48,889 nucleotides of DNA. It comes from Chromatiales bacterium. GTDB taxonomy: Bacteria > Pseudomonadota > Gammaproteobacteria > Steroidobacterales > BM003. The notes under the pieces were generated by a model that was given only the letters and a program-made list of their open reading frames with translations, searched no databases and was not told the origin of the DNA. Positions 8,582 through 17,017 of the stretch are shown here, piece by piece. Where the stretch lies: positions 1-48,889 of the forward strand of contig PKUM01000244.1 in assembly GCA_002868855.1 (NCBI GenBank), written 5' to 3'. Every line of letters starts with the position of its first letter. The first letter of the stretch is position 1. The position numbers and the translations under genes are program-made.

Positions 8582-9464
8582 CCGGATTGGCCCCCGCGGT
8601 TACCGCCGCGCCGACCAGCGCGCTCAGGGCCAGCTGGAATTTTGCGGTGCTGGCAAGCAGTACGTTGAATCGCGGCCCGGGCTCATCGCTCCAAAACCGC
8701 CGCACCAGCAGCAGCGCCCAGGGCAGCACAGCGAACGGCAACCAGCCCCAGACTGATGACAATGTTGCGAGCGCCGGCAGCGCAACGAATGGAAGCAGCA
8801 TCAGCAGCGCATATTCGATACAACTGGCCCTGCGCCCGAACGCCACGGCAAATGTCGATCTCCCGACACTCCGGTCATTGTCGAGATCGCGATAGTTGTT
8901 GACTGCGAGAACCGCAGCCGCGGGTAGCCCCAGGATCGCGCCGGCAATAACAGCGCGCGGTGTAAGATCCAGAGCGTGAAGGTAATAACTGCCCGCAACC
9001 GCGACCACGCCGAAGAACAGCCACACGAACAGTTCGCCCAGCGGCGTGTAGGAGATCGGGCGCGGGCCACCGCTGTAGGAATATCCCGCGACGATCGACA
9101 ACACGCCGACCACCAGGATTGGCCAGCCTCCGGTGAAGACCAGATAGGCCCCGCACAGCGCCGCCAGGGAAAAACTCAGTCGCGCTGCGCTACGTACAGC
9201 CGCCGGCGCCAGCCACCCTTCGGCAGTCGCGCGCCTCGGTCCGAGGCGGGTCGACGGGTCGTCTCCGCCGCGTTCGAAGTCGGCCACATCATTGTGCAGG
9301 TTCGTGCCAATCTGGATCGTGGTCGCCGCGAGCATTGCCGCGAGCATTACCGCGAGCGAAATCGCATAGCCGTCGGCCCATGCCAGGCAGGTACCTACAA
9401 TTACCGGTGCCACTGCGACCGGCAGCGTGCGTGGCCGAACCGCGGCGATCCAGTGTTGCAGCAC
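8574..9464 (-). CDS. menA: 1,4-Dihydroxy-2-naphthoate polyprenyltransferase (MenA)
   Basis: A 296-residue UbiA-superfamily membrane prenyltransferase that attaches the isoprenoid tail to DHNA in the inner membrane. Both Asp-rich diphosphate-binding loops are visible: NLHNDVADFERGGDD (from residue 55) and NNYRDLDNDRSVG (about 188-200). Between them are the hydrophobic helices expected for an 8-9 helix bundle, including SYSGGPRPISYTPLGEL. MenA rather than UbiA is indicated by the GRSTFAV-type sequence after the second motif and by its place between menB and menC. It starts 17 nt after menB and overlaps menC. Confidence 0.94.
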   Translation of the reverse strand: MLQHWIAAVRPRTLPVAVAPVIVGTCLAWADGYAISLAVMLAAMLAATTIQIGTNLHNDVADFERGGDDPSTRLGPRRATAEGWLAPAAVRSAARLSFSLAALCGAYLVFTGGWPILVVGVLSIVAGYSYSGGPRPISYTPLGELFVWLFFGVVAVAGSYYLHALDLTPRAVIAGAILGLPAAAVLAVNNYRDLDNDRSVGRSTFAVAFGRRASCIEYALLMLLPFVALPALATLSSVWGWLPFAVLPWALLLVRRFWSDEPGPRFNVLLASTAKFQLALSALVGAAVTAGANPVA

Positions 9465-9481
9465 TCGTTGGGGTCTCCGGT

Positions 9482-10303
9482 TCAGGAGCGGCGCGGGAAC
9501 TTGCCAAAATCGGGTCGACGTTTCTCCATAAACGCGTTGCGGCCCTCGCGCGCCTCGTCGCTAAGGTAGAACAGACCGGTTGCATTGCCGGCCAGTTCCT
9601 GGATGCCCGCGAGTCCGTCGGTGTCGGCATTGAAAGCAGACTTCAGGCAGCGCAGGGCCATCGGGCTCAATTCGAGCATTCGTTGACACCATTCGATAGT
9701 TTCCGCCTCGAGCTTGGCAAGCGGTACGACTTTGTTGACCAGCCCCATGTGCAGTGCCTCATCGGCGCCATACTGGCGACACAGGAACCAGATTTCCTTC
9801 GCTTTTTTCATTCCTACCGTGCGCGCGAGCAGCCCGGAGCCGAGTCCGGCGTCGAAACTGCCGACCATGGGACCGGTCTGGCCAAACACCGCATTGTCCG
9901 CGGCGATAGTGAGGTCGCAAACAAGATGCAGCACATGACCGCCGCCAATTGCGTATCCGGCAACCATAGCAATCACCGGTTTTGGCAGGCGCCGGATCTG
10001 CATTTGCAGATCCAGAACATTGAGGTGATTCACGCCACTCTTGTCGGCGTAGCCGCCGTCTTCACCGCGTACTCGCTGATCGCCGCCGGAGCAGAAGGCT
10101 TTGTCCCCGGCCCCGGTAAGAATGATCGCACCAATGTCCTGGGCCATATGAGCGTGGTGGAAAGCCTCGCGTAGTTCCACGATGGTCTCAGGGGTAAAGG
10201 CATTGCGAACCTCGGGCCTGTTTATCGTAATTCGGGCGATTCCTCCGGCATGGTCGTAGAGGATTTCCTCAAAGTTCTTGTTCGGCACTGGCTTGAACTG
10301 CAT
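9482..10303 (-). CDS. menB: 1,4-Dihydroxy-2-naphthoyl-CoA synthase (MenB)
   Basis: A 273-residue crotonase-fold enzyme that cyclises o-succinylbenzoyl-CoA to DHNA-CoA. It carries the MenB hallmarks: the oxyanion-hole segment [28 protein letters not shown] and [12 protein letters not shown], then [10 protein letters not shown] and the C-terminal [12 protein letters not shown]. In the loop after GSFD it reads [10 protein letters not shown] where E. coli-type enzymes have GGWGASYMAR; the effect on activity is not clear, and a search of homologues would show whether the lineage shares it. It is the first gene of the menB-menA-menC unit and divergent from menF across about 93 nt that must hold both promoters. 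Confidence 0.95.
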   Translation of the reverse strand: MQFKPVPNKNFEEILYDHAGGIARITINRPEVRNAFTPETIVELREAFHHAHMAQDIGAIILTGAGDKAFCSGGDQRVRGEDGGYADKSGVNHLNVLDLQMQIRRLPKPVIAMVAGYAIGGGHVLHLVCDLTIAADNAVFGQTGPMVGSFDAGLGSGLLARTVGMKKAKEIWFLCRQYGADEALHMGLVNKVVPLAKLEAETIEWCQRMLELSPMALRCLKSAFNADTDGLAGIQELAGNATGLFYLSDEAREGRNAFMEKRRPDFGKFPRRS

Positions 10304-10396
10304 CGGGAGGTCTCCGGCGAAAGGGCGGAGCTATTGTACGCGCGCGTTTGCCCGCATCAACCGCAGTGACCGAGCCGGGCGATCCGGGCTGCCTGC

Positions 10397-11818
10397 GTGA
10401 TACACTTCGGAAGTGCAGTTTCCCTCAGGCGATTAGTGACCCCGCACCCAGCCAAACGTCCCGTGTTCAACCATTTTCTTGACCAGTTGCCGGCCCGACT
10501 GGAGGCTGCGCTCGCGTCGACCGAACGGGGCTACCTGACGAGCGTTACTCTTGATGTGCCGATGCCGGATTTTCCGACGCCCGTCGAGCTGCCGGACGAA
10601 TCGATTTTCTGGTCGCGCCCTGCCCAGGGCCACTTCCGGCTAGGAGTGGGGCGAGCGCTGCGGCTTGCGTTCGCAGGTGTCGACCGATTCGAACAGCTCG
10701 ACCAGCGATTGCGCGAACTCGAGTCGGACTGGTCGCGCGGCGACGATGTTCCCGGGGTATTTCTGGGGTTTGCCTTCAGCCCGGTCCAGGAGGTGCAACG
10801 CGACTGGGCCCCGCTTGCGAATACGCTGGCGCTGGTGCCGCGGGTCGTTATCGATCGCGGGCCGCTCGGTTGCCGCCTGACTTTCTCCTGCCGTGCCGAC
10901 GAAGACCGCGACGATGTGATGGCCCACTGGCTTGACGGCGCGGGAGCCATCGTCCGCGCATTCGATCCGGATACAGTTATTGCCAATTCGGCTCCGATCG
11001 TGCTGCGCGAAATTCCGGGTGCCGAGGCGGACTGGCTCGCGCGGGTCAGAAGAGCGTTGGACGAAATTCGCAGCGGCAAGTTAGACAAGCTCGTTTTGAC
11101 CCGTCGAATCACGATGCTGACTTCGCGACCATTGCGCCCGGGCGCAGTGCTGGCGTGGCTGGGCGACCGCTACAACGACTGCACATTGTTTTCTTTCCGC
11201 GAGTCCGACATGGCGCTGGTCGGGGTTTCGCCGGAGCGTTTGCTGAGTATTCGCGATGGCGCGGTACTGGCGGATGCGCTGGCCGGTTCGGCGCCGCGAC
11301 TGACCCCGCCGGAAGAGGACCGCATCGCCGGCGAAATGCTGCTCAAAGAGATCAAGGCCCAACACGAACATGCAGTGGTTGTAGACGACATTATCGGCGC
11401 GCTTCGGCCGGATTGCGTAAGCGTCAGCGCATGCCAGGCGCCAAGCCTGCTAAAGCTCCCAACCGTGCAACACCTTTGGAGCCAGGTGCACGGTCAGTTG
11501 CGCGAGGGTGTGCGGCCGCTGGCGCTGATTTCCCGCCTGCACCCGACGCCCGCAGTGGGCGGTATGCCGCGCGAACAGGCTCTGACGTGGTTGCAAGACC
11601 ACGGTGAAACCCGATGGGGCTGGTACACTGGCGGGGTTGGCTGGCTCGATGGAAACGGTGCCGAGGTTTCGGTGGTGTTGCGCTGCGGTCTTCTCAATGG
11701 CGCCACCGCCGATCTGTTTGCGGGTGCGGGAATTGTCGCGGGGTCGGTGCCGGAGACCGAGTTGGACGAGACGCGCTGGAAGCTGGATGCATTGCGTGAG
11801 GCGCTAGCCATTGGCTGA
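10397..11818 (+). CDS. menF: Isochorismate synthase (MenF)
   Basis: A chorismate-utilising enzyme of up to 473 residues that isomerises chorismate to isochorismate, the entry step of the classical menaquinone pathway. The conserved C-terminal half shows KLVLTRRITM, GVSPERLLSI, LAGSAPR, EHAVVVDDI, LHPTPAVGG and the final AGAGIVAGSVPETELDETRWK. No Mg-independent lyase or transaminase domain is fused, and menD follows directly, which favours MenF over anthranilate or salicylate synthases. The start is uncertain: GTG 10397 gives the longest form, and a GTG about 60 nt further in (VFNHFL) is also possible. The stop overlaps menD by 8 nt. Confidence 0.93.
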   Translation: MIHFGSAVSLRRLVTPHPAKRPVFNHFLDQLPARLEAALASTERGYLTSVTLDVPMPDFPTPVELPDESIFWSRPAQGHFRLGVGRALRLAFAGVDRFEQLDQRLRELESDWSRGDDVPGVFLGFAFSPVQEVQRDWAPLANTLALVPRVVIDRGPLGCRLTFSCRADEDRDDVMAHWLDGAGAIVRAFDPDTVIANSAPIVLREIPGAEADWLARVRRALDEIRSGKLDKLVLTRRITMLTSRPLRPGAVLAWLGDRYNDCTLFSFRESDMALVGVSPERLLSIRDGAVLADALAGSAPRLTPPEEDRIAGEMLLKEIKAQHEHAVVVDDIIGALRPDCVSVSACQAPSLLKLPTVQHLWSQVHGQLREGVRPLALISRLHPTPAVGGMPREQALTWLQDHGETRWGWYTGGVGWLDGNGAEVSVVLRCGLLNGATADLFAGAGIVAGSVPETELDETRWKLDALREALAIG

Positions 11819-13517
11819 CGATCAGGCGCTCGCGGGGCTGGCTCAGGCGCGGTCGCTGATTTCGGGCCTTGTGCAGGGCGGGGTAAAGCGGGCTGTGATA
11901 TCGCCCGGCTCGCGCTCGACTCCGCTGGCACTGGCGTGCCTGCGCCATGAACGGCTCGAGACCGAGGTTGTCATCGACGAGCGCTCGGCCGCGTTTTTCG
12001 CGCTTGGCCTTGCCCGTAAAACGCGCCGGCCGGTTGTCGTGATTGCAACATCCGGTTCTGCACCGGCCAACTGGTATCCGGCCCTGATCGAAGCGCACGA
12101 AGACAGGGTTCCACTCATTTTCGTCAGTGCCGACCGCCCGCCGGAGCTGCTCGATTGCGGTGCCAACCAGACCACGAGTCAGAGCGCATTGTTCGGCGAG
12201 CGGGTTCGTGGATTTCTGGCGCTCGGGCCGGCCAGCGGCCTGGCTGTTGACTTTGCACATGCCGGCAGTGCCGGTGCGCGTGCCGCAGACCTTGCGCAAT
12301 GGCCATGTCCCGGGCCGGTGCATGTAAATGTGCCTTTCCGCGAACCGTTGCTCGCAGGCGGCGCCCGGGTTGCGGATGCCGAGGTGCCTGGGGCGGCGGA
12401 GCCGGTCAGGGTCGCGCGGCCCGTTCTCGAACCCGATGAGTGGGCGCTCGGTCAGATAGACGAAGTAGTGTCGCGCGGACGCGGCATTATCGTTTGCGGT
12501 CCCTGCCACAGTGGCGAAATCGATCCGCCCGCGTTAGTCAGGCTGGCCGAAAAGTGCGATGCGCCGATCCTGGCCGACCCATTGTCCGGGCTGCGCTGCG
12601 GGCCTTGGCCGAAACGCTTTGTTGTCAGCGGGTACGATGCTTTCCTGCGTGGTCAGGCACCGGCGTATCCCGACTGGGTATTGCAGTTCGGCGGTACGCC
12701 TGTCTCGGCTACTTTGCAGCGCTGGCTGGCGCAGCCGCGGATGCCGCGCCCGATGGTCGTCGCAGCCTGTGCGCCGTGGCCCGATCCGGCGTTGCGGGCC
12801 AGCCTGGTCGTGCATGCCGATCCCGGACGCGTTATCGCAATGCTATGCGACATAGTCTCAGCCGTATCGCATGCAGACTGGACGGATACCTGGCGCCACA
12901 GTGACGACGAGACGCATTGCGCGGATACGACCATACTTCCACGCGAGGCTGCATTAATGCAGGCAGCCAGCGCCGCGATTGCCGAAAACGGCTCGCTGTT
13001 TCTTGGGAACTCAATGGTCATCCGCGATGCGGATTCGTTTCTGAGCGGTTGCGATAAGGCGCTTGCAATTTTCGGTAATCGCGGCGTCAGCGGGGTCGAC
13101 GGCAATGTCTCCACCGCCGCTGGAATTGCCGCCGGCGGGACCGACGCGACGATCGCGATCGTGGGCGATGTGGCGCTGTTTCACGATTTGAACGGATTGA
13201 CACTTGCGGCCCGGCATGGATTGAAACTGCTCGTAGTGAATAACGGTGGCGGGGCAATTTTCGGTTACCTGGCACAGCGCCAGTTGCCCGAGTTCGAACA
13301 GGGCTGGCTCACGCCGCCCGGGCTGAATCTGGGCGCGGTTGCGGAAGCGTTCGGGCTCGACTATCAGCGAATCGACAGCGCTGACGATCCATTCGCCGTG
13401 CTCGAGAGCGCCCTGTGCAGGCCTGGTCCAATGTTGATCGAGATGCTCGTCGCGCGCGAAGCCAGCGCTGTCGCCCATCAACAGTGGTGGCGTGCGATTG
13501 CTCCCGGCGACCGTTGA
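11811..13517 (+). CDS. menD: SEPHCHC synthase (MenD), thiamine diphosphate enzyme
   Basis: A 568-residue ThDP-dependent enzyme that condenses 2-oxoglutarate with isochorismate. The N-terminal Pyr domain has the catalytic glutamate in VVIDERSAAF (Glu57). The C-terminal PP domain has the Mg/ThDP motif beginning GDVALFHDLNG (about 452) and ending NNGGGAIF (about 477-484), preceded by GNRGVSGVDGNVSTA. The start is a TTG at 11811 inside the menF 3' end; this 8-nt overlap suggests translational coupling of the first two committed enzymes. Length matches the family. No menH follows it. Confidence 0.96.
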   Translation: MADDQALAGLAQARSLISGLVQGGVKRAVISPGSRSTPLALACLRHERLETEVVIDERSAAFFALGLARKTRRPVVVIATSGSAPANWYPALIEAHEDRVPLIFVSADRPPELLDCGANQTTSQSALFGERVRGFLALGPASGLAVDFAHAGSAGARAADLAQWPCPGPVHVNVPFREPLLAGGARVADAEVPGAAEPVRVARPVLEPDEWALGQIDEVVSRGRGIIVCGPCHSGEIDPPALVRLAEKCDAPILADPLSGLRCGPWPKRFVVSGYDAFLRGQAPAYPDWVLQFGGTPVSATLQRWLAQPRMPRPMVVAACAPWPDPALRASLVVHADPGRVIAMLCDIVSAVSHADWTDTWRHSDDETHCADTTILPREAALMQAASAAIAENGSLFLGNSMVIRDADSFLSGCDKALAIFGNRGVSGVDGNVSTAAGIAAGGTDATIAIVGDVALFHDLNGLTLAARHGLKLLVVNNGGGAIFGYLAQRQLPEFEQGWLTPPGLNLGAVAEAFGLDYQRIDSADDPFAVLESALCRPGPMLIEMLVAREASAVAHQQWWRAIAPGDR

Positions 13518-13524
13518 CGTAAAC

Positions 13525-13833
13525 ATGAATTGCGCGAAGGCAGCACCCAATCCATTGCGCGCCATGGCGAGGGCCGCAGTGTTCGCCACGTTGCTGGTTA
13601 TCGCCGTTCTGATCTATACGATCACCGCGGGATTTGATCGGCCGCTGGCAATGTCGGCCTATGTTGCGTTGCAGGCATATGCCTGCGCTGGTGTGACGGG
13701 ATATTTCATGCGTGAGGTCGGCCGCCAGTCATGGCTGCGTATCGGCCTGGTCTGGTGTGGCACGTTTCTGCTGTGGCGCGTCGTCAGCGTCCTCGCCGGG
13801 TATGCGAATTCATTCGGTTCGAGCCAGGGGTGA
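13525..13833 (+). CDS. Small membrane protein of unknown function
   Basis: A 102-residue protein starting 7 nt after the menD stop, so probably cotranscribed with menF-menD. Three hydrophobic stretches look like membrane helices: FATLLVIAVLIYTITAGF (about 20-37), AMSAYVALQAYACAGVTGYF (about 42-61) and IGLVWCGTFLLWRVVSVLAG (about 73-92). Basic residues before the first and in the loop between the second and third (MREVGRQSWLR) fit inner-membrane topology. I do not recognise a family. The ATG at 13525 was chosen over in-frame codons inside menD; ATG 13564 is possible. Confidence 0.6.
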   Translation: MNCAKAAPNPLRAMARAAVFATLLVIAVLIYTITAGFDRPLAMSAYVALQAYACAGVTGYFMREVGRQSWLRIGLVWCGTFLLWRVVSVLAGYANSFGSSQG

Positions 13834-13845
13834 GTCAGGCGCGAC

Positions 13846-14514
13846 TTAAGTGCTGGTCGGTCCCATGCTGCGAACCCCGTTGTCGGCGCCTATCAACAAC
13901 AAGTCCGCTGGACGTTGTGCAAAGATTCCGACACTGACGACCCCGGCGATCTGGTTCAGTCTCGTTTCCATGGCCGCGGCGTCGCTGAGCCGCAAGTTGT
14001 GGACATCGATGATCTGGTTGCCGTTGTCGGTAACGAACCCAGTGCGCAGTTCGGGCTGGCCTCCCGCTGCGACCAGCTGGCGCCCGACATAGCTACGCGC
14101 CATTGGAATGACCTCGACGGGTAGCGGGAATTGGCCGAGCACATCGACCAGCTTGCTGTCATCGATGATGCAGACGAATTTCTGCGATGCGGCCGCGACT
14201 ATTTTCTCCCGCGTCAACGCACCACCGCCGCCTTTTATCAGGTGCAGGTTGGGATCTGCCTCATCGGCGCCGTCGACATATATGTCCAGTGTGCCGGCAT
14301 CGTTCAGTTCGACGACTTCGATTCCCAGCCCTGCAAGACGGCTGGTCGAGGCCTCGGAGCTGGATACGGCGCCGCGAATGCTCCGTTTCATCGCCCCCAG
14401 CGCATCGATAAAGAAATTCACTGTCGACCCGGTGCCGACTCCAATCAACATGCCTTCCTCCACATGATCGATTGCTGCCGTGGCCGCGAGCCGCTTCTTT
14501 TCGTTCTGGTCCAT
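13846..14514 (-). CDS. rpiA: Ribose-5-phosphate isomerase A
   Basis: A 222-residue enzyme interconverting ribose 5-phosphate and ribulose 5-phosphate in the pentose phosphate pathway. Family motifs are all present: [33 protein letters not shown] and [16 protein letters not shown], with the catalytic Asp and Glu/Lys in the last two. The start is the ATG at 14514 ([11 protein letters not shown]), preceded by a GGGGGAG ribosome site 4 nt upstream; a longer in-frame ATG at 14544 lacks one. It is convergent with the small membrane protein gene. Confidence 0.96.
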   Translation of the reverse strand: MDQNEKKRLAATAAIDHVEEGMLIGVGTGSTVNFFIDALGAMKRSIRGAVSSSEASTSRLAGLGIEVVELNDAGTLDIYVDGADEADPNLHLIKGGGGALTREKIVAAASQKFVCIIDDSKLVDVLGQFPLPVEVIPMARSYVGRQLVAAGGQPELRTGFVTDNGNQIIDVHNLRLSDAAAMETRLNQIAGVVSVGIFAQRPADLLLIGADNGVRSMGPTST

Positions 14515-14597
14515 TCGCTCCCCCGTTCGCCGGTTGTGTTGCACTGCAGCGGCAACAATAGCCCGAGATTACTCCTGACTCCAGTGCCAGACGGCAG

Positions 14598-14630
14598 GCA
14601 AAAAAAAGTGCCCGTCGATGCGGGCACTTT
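14598..14630 (-). terminator. Rho-independent terminator of the H1-like gene
   Basis: On the minus strand a perfect 10-bp stem (AAAGTGCCCG / CGGGCACTTT, loop CATCGA) is followed by an unbroken T-run. It lies about 50 nt after the H1-like stop codon and separates that gene from rpiA. A second GC hairpin (GGGGC/GCCCC, about 14644-14656) sits just before it. Confidence 0.9.
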
Positions 14631-14677
14631 CGGTGCGCGGGTTGGGGCTCTGCCCCGACTCGCGAAGCGAAAAGGTA

Positions 14678-15142
14678 TCAGCGCTTCTTGGAAACAGCTC
14701 GCTTTTTGCTTGCAGCGCGTTTCTTGGCGCTCGCAACTTTCTTCCGGGCCGTTGTTTTCTTCCGGGCCGCGGCCTTCTTGGCAACCTTCTTTTTCACTTT
14801 ACGCTTGGCGACTTTCTTCTTCACCTTGCGTTTGGCAGCGGCAGCTTTCTTTTTGACTTTACGCTTGGCGACTTTCTTCTTCACCTTGCGTTTTGCGACT
14901 TTCTTCTTCACCTTGCGTTTGGCAGCGGCAGCTTTCTTTTTGACCTTACGCTTGGCGACTTTCTTCTTCACTTTGCGCTTGGCAGTTGCCGCTTTTTTCT
15001 TCACTACTCTTTTCTTAGCGACTTTGCGTGCAACGGCTCTTTTCTTAGTTGCAACTTTTTTCTTGGTCGTGCGCTTCTTCGCAGTGGTCTTTCGTTTCGT
15101 CGAAGCTTTCTTCTTCGAAACGGCTTTCTTTCTCGTAGCCAT
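14678..15142 (-). CDS. Lysine-rich histone H1-like DNA-binding protein
   Basis: A 154-residue protein made almost only of Lys, Arg, Ala, Val and Thr, resembling the C-terminal tail of eukaryotic H1 and bacterial AlgP/HctB-like proteins. It has no acidic residue after the start. Its core (residues 55-119) is seven copies of KRKVKKK joined by VA or AAAA linkers. Such proteins bind and compact DNA non-specifically. The start is ATG 15142 (MATRKKAV), with GGAGA upstream, rather than a longer in-frame ATG at 15184. It has its own leader and a strong terminator, so it is monocistronic and possibly highly expressed. Confidence 0.85.
   Translation of the reverse strand: MATRKKAVSKKKASTKRKTTAKKRTTKKKVATKKRAVARKVAKKRVVKKKAATAKRKVKKKVAKRKVKKKAAAAKRKVKKKVAKRKVKKKVAKRKVKKKAAAAKRKVKKKVAKRKVKKKVAKKAAARKKTTARKKVASAKKRAASKKRAVSKKR
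14786..14980 (-). repeat. Seven tandem KRKVKKK-coding repeats
   Basis: Seven near-identical 21-nt units coding KRKVKKK, spaced by 6 or 12 nt (VA or AAAA linkers), within the H1-like gene. The copies are also very similar at DNA level, so repeat number should vary by slippage or unequal recombination. Confidence 0.85.
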
Positions 15143-15173
15143 GTGTGTCTCCGTGTCAGGGTGTCCGCGAACG

Positions 15174-15179
15174 AGTATA
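15174..15179 (-). promoter_or_regulatory. Possible -10 element of the H1-like gene
   Basis: TATACT on the minus strand, 31 nt before the chosen ATG and preceded by TTG three bases upstream (TTGTATATACT, extended -10-like). No convincing -35 is at the right spacing. The flanking 15185-15358 is unusually A/T-rich for the window and holds no gene. Confidence 0.4.
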
Positions 15180-15358
15180 TACAAGAGTATTCAAAATTCC
15201 AGCAACTACTTTAGACACAAGGGTTTTTTGCGATGCACGTCACATCGTTGCATGCATCTTGGCGTCGCGTGGACACTAGCATTTGTGTCTTCATGTTGAA
15301 ACGCACAGCACATACGGGTTTAAAGTGAATGATGTCTAAACACTATAAATAAAGGGTT

Positions 15359-15820
15359 TTACTTTGCCAGTCCAAGTATGAACTCCCACTGCGCAGGAGT
15401 GACTGGCATGATGGACAATCGATTGCCTCTGCGTAGAAGTGCAAGGTCCCTTAGTTCAGTCTCTGTGTATTCGCGCATTGTTCTTAGCGTTACCGGTTGT
15501 TTGAATTTGCGCACGTAACCGACATCGACCATGAACCAGCGCGGATTATCAGGATCACTTTTAGGATCGTAGTGCTTGTCATCGGGGTCGAATGCAGTGT
15601 GGTCCGGATATGCCTCGCGTTTGATACGCATCACGCCGTAAACGCCGGGCTCGTCGCAATTTGAATGGTAGAAAAACACTTTGTCGCCTTTCTTCATTTC
15701 GTCGCGCATCATGTTTCGTGCCTGGTAGTTACGCACGCCATCCCAGGGTTCTGTACGAACACGTTTCAGATCTTCAATGCCGAATTCTTCGGGTTCGGAT
15801 TTCATAAGCCAGAATTTCAC
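15359..15820 (-). CDS. EVE domain-containing protein
   Basis: A 153-residue single EVE domain protein (PUA-like fold). It begins with the hallmark MKFWLMKSEPEEF and continues WDGVRNYQARNMMRDEMKKGD, VFFYHSNC, GVYGVMRI, the acidic segment DDKHYDPKSDPDNPRW and LRRGNRLSIMPVTPAQW. EVE domains bind modified bases in nucleic acids; members occur near stress and restriction genes but also, as here, as housekeeping neighbours of ygfA. The exact ligand is not known from sequence. It overlaps the upstream ygfA by 4 nt, so the two are cotranscribed. Confidence 0.93.
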   Translation of the reverse strand: MKFWLMKSEPEEFGIEDLKRVRTEPWDGVRNYQARNMMRDEMKKGDKVFFYHSNCDEPGVYGVMRIKREAYPDHTAFDPDDKHYDPKSDPDNPRWFMVDVGYVRKFKQPVTLRTMREYTETELRDLALLRRGNRLSIMPVTPAQWEFILGLAK

Positions 15821-16440
15821 TTGTCACTCCCTGGTTGGTCGTTGCTACGATTTGGCGCGCACGATACGAGACCGGTTTCCGTTGCCACTGCGTGCAAGGG
15901 TATGTCCCAGGCTGACGGCTGTAACGCCGGAACCTGCTGAACATCGAATGCGAATCCGACCAGTCTCGGTTTGATCCACTTGCGCCGGTGCGCCAAAAAC
16001 TGAAACGTCCGATCGTAAAAACCCGATCCCATCCCCAGGCGGTTGCCTGCAACGTCGAACGCAACCAGTGGAACTATGACGAGGTCGAGCCAGCGTGGCT
16101 CGATCAGCTGGGCATGGGTCGGGTCGGGTTCCGGGATCCCGTATCGATTTATCCGCAACTCGGTTTTGGCGTCGAGGCGCGCGAAGCGCAGCGGTTGCGG
16201 TTTGCGGCTACCCACGAGCGGCAAAAATACGTTCTTGCCGTCGGCCAATGCCTGCGCTACCAGTGGTTCGGGGCTGGCTTCTCCGTCAAAAGGAACGTAG
16301 CACGCAATATTTGTCGCTCGCCGGTAGAAGCGACTGCCTCGGGCGAACTCGCAGCAGCGCGCAGACAGTTCAACGCGGGTGGCTTCGTCCAGCGCCCGGC
16401 GGGTCCGGCGCAAGCGCTGCCGCAACTCGGATTTGTCCAT
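15817..16440 (-). CDS. ygfA: 5-Formyltetrahydrofolate cyclo-ligase
   Basis: A 207-residue enzyme that uses ATP to convert 5-formyl-THF to 5,10-methenyl-THF, recycling a storage or by-product folate. Signatures: basic N-terminus LRQRLRRTRRAL, YVPFDGEASPE, VFLPLV and the ATP/Mg site NRLGMGSGFYDR. Placement downstream of zapA and 6S RNA on the same strand is the classical gammaproteobacterial order. Functionally it also fits the glycine cleavage genes in this window, because 5-formyl-THF is made by serine hydroxymethyltransferase in the presence of glycine. It overlaps the EVE gene by 4 nt. Confidence 0.95.
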   Translation of the reverse strand: MDKSELRQRLRRTRRALDEATRVELSARCCEFARGSRFYRRATNIACYVPFDGEASPEPLVAQALADGKNVFLPLVGSRKPQPLRFARLDAKTELRINRYGIPEPDPTHAQLIEPRWLDLVIVPLVAFDVAGNRLGMGSGFYDRTFQFLAHRRKWIKPRLVGFAFDVQQVPALQPSAWDIPLHAVATETGLVSCAPNRSNDQPGSDK

Positions 16441-16465
16441 GGGATCAACGATCAGATATTAGAAG

Positions 16466-16666
16466 GAGGCGCTTCCCGCCTGTGCCGGTGCAGATCATCG
16501 CTCTCGAACCAGAGCGATAGGTGGGACGCGGCGGTTAGTCTCAGGCTACCCGCCAAAAGCGGGTTTGCTCAACGACCCACGCGGCCGTAATGTCCCGATG
16601 TTACAGATTAGGCTCGAAGGGATCCCGATCTGCTGCCGAACACCGCAGGAAGCGCCAGTCTTATTT
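16466..16666 (-). ncRNA. ssrS: 6S RNA (SsrS), RNA polymerase regulator
   Basis: The 259-nt gap between zapA and ygfA, where gammaproteobacteria encode 6S RNA, contains a matching molecule on the same strand. The ends form a closing stem (GGCGCTTCC at 16656-16648 with GGAAGCGCC at 16476-16468). Inside are the recognisable 6S segments GCGGTGTTCGGCAGC, CGAGCCTAAT, GTTGAGCA and a GCGGG hairpin followed by TAGCCTGAGACTAACC. 6S RNA mimics an open promoter and sequesters sigma70 RNA polymerase in stationary phase. A TATACT at 16678-16673 is a likely -10 box and sets the start near 16666. Ends are approximate to about 10 nt. Confidence 0.88.
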
Positions 16667-16699
16667 GTACTCAGTATACGTGAGCACGCGTGCGGCCGC

Positions 16700-17017
16700 T
16701 CAGAATTCGAGTTGCTGGCCGTGTTCCAGTGCCGTCTCGACTCGCTCGCGCATGTTTTTCAGGCGCTGGCCGAAAGAACCGTCAATTTCCCCGCCACCGC
16801 CGCCACCGGAATTTATTACTTCATGGGCAAGATTGAGGGCGGCCATGACCGCTATCCGGTCGAGGCCGACGATTCGACCGCTGTCGCGAATCTCGCGCAT
16901 CTTGCTATTCAGCAGGTCAGCCGAATCGAGCAAAGCCTGTTTTTCATCAGCTGGACAGGAGATTTGGTACTCCTTTTCCAGGATGCGGATGGTGACACGA
17001 ACTACCTCTGAGGACAT
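16700..17017 (-). CDS. zapA: Cell division protein ZapA
   Basis: A 105-residue protein that crosslinks FtsZ filaments at the division ring. It starts SSEVVRVTIRILEKEYQISC, the family's beta-rich N-terminus, and continues LLNSKMREIRDSGRIVGLDRIAVMAALNLAHEV, followed by a short coiled coil at the C-terminus. Six consecutive glycines (GGGGGG) interrupt the helix before the coiled coil and look like a lineage-specific linker expansion. The ATG at 17017 overlaps the stop of the upstream coiled-coil gene (TAATG), so the two are translationally coupled. 6S RNA follows it. Confidence 0.94.
   Translation of the reverse strand: MSSEVVRVTIRILEKEYQISCPADEKQALLDSADLLNSKMREIRDSGRIVGLDRIAVMAALNLAHEVINSGGGGGGEIDGSFGQRLKNMRERVETALEHGQQLEF

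Noticed and set aside
14786-14980. Regularly spaced near-identical repeats considered as a CRISPR array
   Set aside because: Units are 21 nt with 6-12 nt linkers, are in frame, and code for KRKVKKK within a histone-like protein. There are no unique spacers or cas genes.
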